Part shown: piece by piece, positions 56,976 through 64,000 of the stretch
How the letters are laid out: the number at the start of each line of letters is the position of its first letter
How positions within the stretch are numbered: position 1 is the first letter of the stretch
Source: Littorina saxatilis
Lineage: Eukaryota > Mollusca > Gastropoda > Littorinimorpha > Littorinidae
Direction of reading: 5' to 3'
DNA: 64,000 bases
NCBI RefSeq assembly: GCF_037325665.1
Contig: NC_090259.1
Coordinates: 39,699,935-39,763,934 of the forward strand
Made by a program: the position numbers and the translations under genes
Notes under the pieces: generated by a model
The model's input: only the letters and a program-made list of their open reading frames with translations
Told to the model about the DNA's origin: nothing
Database searches by the model: none

Positions 56976-57826
56976 TATATAATAATAATAATAATAATAA
57001 CGGGCATTTATAAAGCGCCTTATCAAAAGTTCAAAGCGCGGGACAACAATACATGTATACAAAAATCATACAATCACTGTCAGATTCAAACAACACATCA
57101 TGCACATCTCACATCCCCAGACTCTATACTAAGGAACTATCCGTAGTGTTGTTGGAACAAGTGAGTTTTCAAATTGGACTTAAAAGATGAAATGGATGGA
57201 GAGTGACGTAATTGAAAGGGGAGTGAATTCCATAACTGAGGTCCATAATACGAAAACGTGCGGAAGCCATGAGCCTTGCGTTTAAAGCGACCTTGACAGA
57301 GAAGTCGAGCATCATCAGAAGAACGAAGGGTGCGAGAGGGAGTGTAGAGAGAGACCAGTTCAGAAAGATAGGCAGGTGCCGATTCAGAGATGATATTGTA
57401 GCAGAAGCAGGCAGCTTTATACCTAATACGTTCAGATACAGGAAGCCAGTGAAGTTCTTTCATGAGAGGAGTGCAGGGTTGTCGATGCTGTGCTCTGAAA
57501 ATGAGACGTGCAGCAGAGTGTTGTACTTTTTGCAAGGGTTGGAGAGTGGAGTCAGGGCAGCCTATGAGAAGGGAGTTGCAGTAATCTAATCTGGACAGAA
57601 TGCAGGATGTAACGAGAGTTTTAGTGGCATCAACAGTGAGAAATTTTCTTATGGAACCTATTCTTCTGATCTCAAAGTAACATGTCTGACAGACTTTTTT
57701 GATGTGTTGTTTCATTGAGAGGTGGGAGTCCATGATGAACCCAAGATTCCTAGCACTATCAGAGAGAGAAATGTCACTAGAACCTACTGTGATGGAGGCT
57801 GGAAGGGAAGTGGTCGAACAGGAAAT
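56976..57826 (-). mobile_element. 5'-truncated CR1/L2-like LINE
   Basis: Minus-strand frame from about 57826 to 57137 reads SDISLSDSARNLGFIMDSHL, then SRLDYCNSLLIG, ELHWLPVSERIRYKA and LWNSLPFQLR before its stop. The 3' UTR (56976-57136) ends in an ATT run. Typical LINE reverse-transcriptase C terminus. Confidence 0.9.
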
Positions 57827-58339
57827 TAATTAATTTTTAAGCCACCACGCTGAAATGCAATACCGAAGTCCGGGCTTCGTCGAACATTACCTGACCAAAA
57901 TTTACGTTTATCTTATTCTCCATCATTTGCTGATTTTAAAAACATATAAATACGTTATATTCGGATTAAAAACAAGCTCTAAAAATTAAATATATAAAAA
58001 TTATTATCAATTTTTTTTTTTGAAATCAATTTAAAAACACTTTCATCTTATTCCTTGTCGGTTCCTGATTCCAAAAACATATAGATATGATATGTTTGGA
58101 TTAAAAACACGCTCAGAAAGTTAAAACGAAGAGAGGTACAGAAAAGCGTGCTATCCTTCTCAGCGCAACGAATACCCCGCTCTTCTTGTCAATTCCACGG
58201 GCACTGCCTTTGCCACGGGCGGTGGAGTGACGATGCTACGAGTATACGGTCTTGCTGCGTTGCGTTGCGTTCAGTTTCATTCTGTGAGTTCGACAGCTAC
58301 TTGACTGAATGTTGTATTTTCGCCTTACGCGACTTGTTT
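57823..58339 (-). mobile_element. R870 repeat, copy 10, rearranged
   Basis: The first ~80 bases (TTAAGCCACCACGCTGAAAT...) are in plus orientation; at about 57903 the sequence switches to minus orientation (ACGTTTATCTTATTCTCC) and runs to CTTACGCGACTTGTTTT. The switch lies at AAATTT, present in both strands of the family. Confidence 0.88.
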
Positions 58340-58340
58340 T

Positions 58341-58716
58341 AGTGAATGTATCCGATGTGGTCTTTTTTAATTATGTAAATAAGTTAAAGGAAATTCAAAA
58401 ACTGTTCAATTCATGGACCAGAAGGAACCTAACACCATTTGGTAAGATAACAGTCCTAAAAACATTGGCCATTTCGAAATTGACACATTTACCAGATCCA
58501 GATGAACAGTTTATGATATAGTTACGACCTGATATGTTGTTAAAACAACAAAGGATACTTAATTTTCCGAGATGGTTCCAGTACCGACTATTGTATAGAA
58601 TTTTGCCGACGGAACGGTTTCTATTTTTGCGAAACGTTGTGGAAAAGTCATTGTGTACATTTTGCGGTAAAGATGAAAAAACCCTTATACCATGTGCATC
58701 CTCTTAGCTCTTTTAA
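58341..58716 (+). mobile_element. L1/Tx1-like LINE fragment
   Basis: Reads KLKEIQKLFNSWTRRNLTPF and GKITVLKTLAISKLTHL, then a stop (58519), then FPRWFQYRLLYRILPTERFL and CTFCGKDEKT of a zf-RVT type end. Part between THL and LLKQQ seems deleted. Confidence 0.8.
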
Positions 58717-58830
58717 CCTGAATTTAGACAAAATTCACAACACTCTTAATATGAATTTTTATTCTTTTTCTGTTTGTGCTTTCTAAAATACTAGAATTGT
58801 ACAAAGTTTCGGGTTTCGCTTGTGACCTTA

Positions 58831-58895
58831 GTTAGTTAGTTAGTTAGCTGTTGCTTTTCGGGTCCCGCGGACCATAATAGGCCAAATCAGGACCC
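58831..58895 (-). mobile_element. 5'-truncated retroposon tail
   Basis: TTAG repeats then TGTTGCTTTTCGGGTCCCGC. Perfect 14-bp flanks CGCTTGTGACCTTA at 58817-58830 and 58896-58909. Confidence 0.85.
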
Positions 58896-58909
58896 CGCTT
58901 GTGACCTTA

Positions 58910-61515
58910 ACGCCATTGAATGTTGGTAAACATATTTTTGTGTCACCGTTAGCTATGATTATGCACAATTTCAAAGCTCTGCCATTTTTTATATTTGAAA
59001 GTTTTTGATGTCTATGAATGTGCGGAATGCAAAATAACGAGCGCGAAATTTAGGGGGTAGGGATGGCAAACTGCATGCAGTTTCATTTTTTTGGCATGGG
59101 ACTTATTGTTCACATTTTTACCATAGCTTGAAGAATGGATGGTCTACAACATCTCACATTTTAAGGAATGTCGAAATATTCTGAGGCACTTTTTTGTTAC
59201 TTCTCTATATGAAAATATTGCAATGGCGCAGACAGAATTTCCTTTCTCCCACAACAATATCAAATACTTCGAATTACTTTGACCATAAGGAGGCAGTACC
59301 CTTAAGCGCCTTGAGTCACTCAATATTAGGGATGTTAAGGTCAATCCAGATTGAATAATTATCAACTACCAGGTACATTTCTAGTACTATTAGTCACCTG
59401 GCTGGCTATAGTGGAAAGGTTACTTTTGGTGGTCACATTAGATATTATGTTTTTTGGAAAGTTCGTTTTATTTGCAGCCACAGTTCGGTAAACGACAAAT
59501 GGCTAAACCCAACCACCTAAGAATGAGAAGCGTCTTTGTAACATGACCCATATTCTGCAAAAATGCAGCCATGACGCAGGGGGTAGGTTACAAAAAACCG
59601 TCATGTACCGCTTGACTGCATACGGATAAAAGCAAATTATACCTTAAACGAAAGCTAAATATTTTTGCCATCAGACAGCAAGTAAAATGCCTAATTTGTA
59701 TACACAGTTTTATTTTTAACAACATCTGTATAACATGCGGACGACAAAACAGGAAATGCCATTTTCTCAATCGATATGTATAGCTAACTGAACGCCTGGT
59801 TGAAACCGCAATCAAAAACATCTTGAAAATTGTTTATTCTCACAGCTAGAATTATTTTACATCAACAATTGTTAATTTACCTAGGAAAACAACAGTCACA
59901 TAAGATACATAATGGATGATTTTGAATCAACTCCGAAAACCGAACCGGGTCGAAGCAAAAAAGAGTTTGCACATACACAGGCTTGAAAAAGGATAATTTG
60001 GTTCAATCTGTTAGATTTTTACCCATAACGTTAAAGATCAGCTTAATATAAAAGGAAAGTGATCATTGTAAAAGGATTTTGCTATCGCAAAATAATTCAA
60101 CTTTCGGTTTTACCACATGGCGTCCATAATATTATCAATTTATTACATAGCGTGCATTTGTCAGAAATTATACTAAATGTTAGAAGCGATCTTAAAGTGA
60201 AAGTAACGTTTAATAAAAGTATGCGCATTTATTTATTGATTGATATATGACTAAAATAATGGACATGTAATTTAAACGTACAAAACGACATTTTGTACAC
60301 TACCTCTCTAAAAAATACGCGACTATGACCGACCGATATGTATGTGTAAATTAGGTCATTGTTAGTGATGAAAACGGGTTTTCTTTAAAAGATAACACGC
60401 AAACTGTGAAGTTCAAGCCAATAAATGATTTTAGTACGACTTCTTCAAAACAGGTCTGTTTTTCACTCCACCAGTTTCAGTTTTAATAAAATATATGTAT
60501 AGCTCTCATTTTCAAAAAAAACTTATCTGCAATTCACTTAACCAAATACACAATGAACCCAGAAGGTATTAGAGTGAGACATTTTACAGTGAAATATGTT
60601 ATGATTCCCCTTATTTCAAAATATCTGCATTTTAATTGGCAGACACGATTCACGTCGTTGGTACGTGTCCTCTGGTGAGGCAACCGTCAGCATTTTTTGT
60701 CGTAAAAATTGACATTTTTAAACATAAATCATGGACAAAAAACTCATTCTACAAAAAGTGCAGGTTTTCTTGGTATAGTCAGTTAAAGCATCTTAAAATT
60801 CAAGAAATTGTGCAATTACGTGTATGTATTTGAAATGGCAGAAAATATTGAATGAAAGTGATTTTTGACTGATTGAAACCCTACCCCCACTAACAAAATG
60901 TGCCCTGAGATTAGGGGTGTTAGTTGAAGATGAATGAATAATGGCTATGGTTTTCCCCTAAAGTATTCAAAACCTAAACATATACATAGGCAAGATGTTC
61001 TACATTAACACAATTAACTTTTTAAACATATACATATGCTTAGTACACGATACTTCCGGTTTTTCTACCGGATGACTTATACATTTAGGGTGTAAACACC
61101 TTATCGTAGAAAAAGCTTTATTTTCAAAAAGTGCAAGTAATTATTAAAAATCATACATAATATTTATATATTGGAGTTAATTTTCCTTCGAAAGTCATTT
61201 GTTTCAAGTGGCAGACAATGTCAGTTGGAGAGTTACATGTACGTAAAGTGTATAACTGTTGTCTGTGATTAGTGCATTGTGTACACATTGGCACCATTTG
61301 ATCCTAAATGCTAAACGATGTCGTGATCATACCACAGTTTTAGGATAATTTACATCGCATCGATTACTAAATTGATGGTAGAATTTCACTGATAAATTCT
61401 ATTTTCGGTAGCGTCAGTGCCGTTATCTGAGATAGTAACGTTTTACATGGTTTCACGTTCAGTGGTGAACGTAACGTGTGGTTTAACAAAATTACTTGCA
61501 CATGTATACAATAGT
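58910..61515. other. Longest stretch without recognised gene or repeat
   Basis: AT-rich, with only short frames. No tandem repeat, SINE or LINE motif was noticed. Confidence 0.55.
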
Positions 61516-61519
61516 GAAG

Positions 61520-61643
61520 TCTGTCTGTGTGTCTTTGTTTGTGTGTTTGTCTATGTCTGTCTGTGTGTTCGTCTGTTTGTCTCTCCCTCTGTCTGTCTAT
61601 CTCTTTCTCTCTGTGTCTTTGTCTGTCTGTCTGTGTGTCTCTC

Positions 61644-61706
<63 letters not shown>

Positions 61707-62055
61707 GAGGTAGGTGCACTTAAAGAGAAAGCAATACAGAAAGAAATGCATTTCTCTACCAAGAATGAAGTTTGTCTGTCTGTGTGTTTGTGTGCGTGTT
61801 TTTTTGGTTGCGTAAGTGTTTCTCTATAAGCATCTCTACGTCTTTGTTTGCGTACATAAGTGCGTGCGTGCATGTGTGGGGGTTTCTGTGTCGGTTTGTC
61901 TCACTGTGTGTATGTCTGTCATTTTGTCGGTATGTTTGTGTATGTCTTTGTGTGTGTGTGTGTGTGTGAGCGTGCGTGCGTGCGTGCGCGCGCGCGCGCG
62001 CGCGTGTGTTTGTGTGGATGAGTGCGTGCGCGTGTGTGTGCGTGTGTGTGTGTGT
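61520..62055. repeat. Mixed CTGT / TC / TG microsatellites
   Basis: CTGT-type 61520-61640, TC 61641-61704, CTGT/TG 61770-61960, and TGCG/TG 61965-62055 with a pure CG stretch near 61987-62003. Confidence 0.95.
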
Positions 62056-62073
62056 GATTGCAATTATTCCTCC

Positions 62074-62912
62074 TTTTTATATTTAGTCAAGTTTTGACTA
62101 AATATCTTAACGTAGAGGGGGGAATCGAGACGAGGGTCGTGGTGTATGTGTGTGTGTGTGTGTGTGTGTCTGTGTGTGTGTGTAGAGCGATTCAGACTAA
62201 ACTACTGGACCGATCTTTATGAAATTTGACATGAGAGTTCCTGGGTATGAAATCCCCGAACGTTTTTTTCATTTTTTTGATAAATGTCTTTGATGACGTC
62301 ATATCCGGCTTTTCGTGAAAGTTGAGGCGGCACTGTCACGCCCTCATTTTTCAACCAAATTGGTTGAAATTTTGGTCAAGTAATCTTCGACGAAGCCCGG
62401 GCTTCGGTATTGCATTTCAGCTTGGTGGCTTAAAAATTAATTAATGACTTTGGTCATTAAAAATCGGAAAATTGTAAAAAAAAATAAAAATTTATAAAAC
62501 GATCCAAATTTACGTTTATCTTATTCTCCATCATTTGCTGATTCCAAAAACATATAAATATGTTATATTCGGATTAAAAACAAGCTCTGAAAATTAAATA
62601 TATAAAAATTATTATCAAAATTAAATTGTCCAAATCAATTTAAAAACACTTTCATCTTATTCCTTGTCGGTTCCTGATTCCAAAAACATATAGATATGAT
62701 ATGTTTGGATTAAAAACACGCTCAGAAAGTTAAAACAAAGAGAGGTACAGAAAAGCGTGCTATCCTTCTTAGCGCAACTACTACCCCGCTCTTCTTGTCA
62801 ATTTCACTGCCTTTGCCGTGAGCGGTGGACTGACGATGCTACGAGTATACGGTCTTGCTGAAAAATGGCAGCTACTTGACTAAATATTGTATTTTCGCCT
62901 TACGCGACTTGT
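62074..62912 (-). mobile_element. R870 repeat, copy 11
   Basis: Complete minus copy, close in sequence to copy 4 (shares the ~25-base deletion near its right end). Confidence 0.92.
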
Positions 62913-62993
62913 TACATTTAGTCAAGTTTTGACTAAATGTTTTAACGTAGAGCGGGGAATCGAGACGAGGGTCGTGGTGTATGTGCGTGTGTG

Positions 62994-63029
<36 letters not shown>

Positions 63030-63654
63030 GCGCGATTTAGACTAAACTACTGGACCGATCTTTATGAAATTTGACATGAGAGTTCCTGGGTATGATATCC
63101 CCAGACGTTTTTTTCAGTTTTTTGATAAATGTATTCGATGACGTCATATCCGGCTTTTCGTGAAAGTTGAGGCGGCACTGTCACGCTCTCATTTTTCAAC
63201 CAAATTGGTTGAAATTTTGGTCAAGTAATTTTCGACAAAGCCCAGACTTCGGTATTGCATTTCAGTTTGGTGGCTTAAAAATTAATTGATAACTTTGGTC
63301 ATTAAAAATCTGAAAATTGTAAAACAAAATTTTTTTTTTATAAAACGATCCAAATTTACGTTCATCGTATTATCCATTATTTTTTGATTCCAAAAACATA
63401 TAAATATGTTATATTTGGATTAAAAACAAGCTCTAAAAATTAAAAATTTAAAAATTATGATCAAAATTAAATTTTTGAAATCAATTTAAAAACACTTTCA
63501 TCTTATTCCTTGTCGGTTCCTGATTCCAAAAACATATAGATATGATATGTTTGGATTAAAAACACGCTCAGAAAGTTAAAACGAAGAGAGGTACAGAAAA
63601 GCTTGCTATCCTTCTCAGCGCAACTACTACCCCGCTCTTCTTGTCAATTTCACA
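62913..63654 (-). mobile_element. R870 repeat, copy 12 (tandem with 11, truncated)
   Basis: Starts directly after copy 11 and breaks off at TTGTCAATTTCAC, missing the last ~120 bases. Confidence 0.92.
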
Positions 63655-64000
63655 AAAACAAACAGATAATGACGTCATTTTAAGTGGCACAAACGTGTAC
63701 ATGAATGTCTTCCCTTTCGAATGATTTACAGTTATATAATTTCTGTCAAGCGGTTTAAGTTTTATGTCCGTTTTATGAACCCAACCCTCAAAACAAGAAT
63801 AGTAACGCCAAAGAAGGAAAACATACACACAAACCAACGTTTTTCTCACCGGTGGTTTGGAATATTGCCCCAAAACTTTCGATTTAGTGTTGTGGTGTTA
63901 AAATCTATCAGAAAAAAGTGTTTGCTAACGTGACGCCAAAAAGTAACCAAAACGGTCCTTAGCCGACTGACTATATTCTAATGTACCGTAAATAAAGGGC
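63655..64000. other. Unique sequence, nothing recognised
   Basis: Short frames only. An AATAAA occurs at 63990, of unknown meaning. Confidence 0.5.

Overview
The window looks like nuclear DNA from a mollusc, most likely a gastropod. It has intron-split genes, a secreted Thr-Ser-Pro mucin with chitin-binding-like domains, tRNA-derived SINEs, LINE tails ending in ATT or TTGTC runs, and an extreme load of CA/TG, TC and CTGT microsatellites. Nothing bacterial or viral is free-standing here. The organism call is inference from content; no database was searched.

Host genes. (1) 3-5129 (+): 3' part of a mucin-like gene. About 3.4 kb of TSP repeats lead into four nearly identical cysteine-rich domains on a 387-bp period and a fifth divergent one. 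(2) 28908-29128 (+): a possible first coding exon of an unknown gene. (3) 37867-45492 (+): a four-exon SLC16-type monocarboxylate transporter, 584 codons, with all splice phases agreeing. (4) 53136-56959 (-): the last three exons of a P-loop NTPase/SF1-helicase-like gene whose Walker A and B residues are degenerate. Both multi-exon genes have transposon copies in their introns, and in each one an acceptor site lies within about 20 bp of a transposon end.

Mobile DNA fills most of the rest. 7.1-10.7 kb: a decayed CR1/Jockey-type LINE with a MITE inside it. 12.7-13.2 and 42.0-42.6 kb: two copies of a CCGG-targeting MITE. 15.3-16.6 kb: a foldback element carrying nested insertions. 17.3-25.5 kb: a young BEL/Pao LTR element on the minus strand (a fossil that lacks parts). 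25.8-27.2 kb: a long-inverted-repeat element holding a SINE. 48.5-50.7 kb: a CAGGGGCGGA element split by a piggyBac-type MITE that has filled with TC repeats. Twelve copies of one ~870-bp repeat family (called R870 here) lie at 13.9, 30.6, 34.5, 35.3, 36.2, 42.8, 43.7, 54.6, 55.5, 57.8, 62.1 and 62.9 kb, several of them joined head to tail. One ~410-bp SINE family (called S410 here) has three full copies with perfect 12-13 bp target duplications.

Minisatellites have periods of 9, 23, 33, ~47, 54, 55 and 66 bp, plus a ~100-bp array that begins inside the last exon of the transporter. Most other open frames in these arrays are repeat artefacts. The stretch from 58.9 to 61.5 kb is the only long piece with no recognisable gene or repeat.
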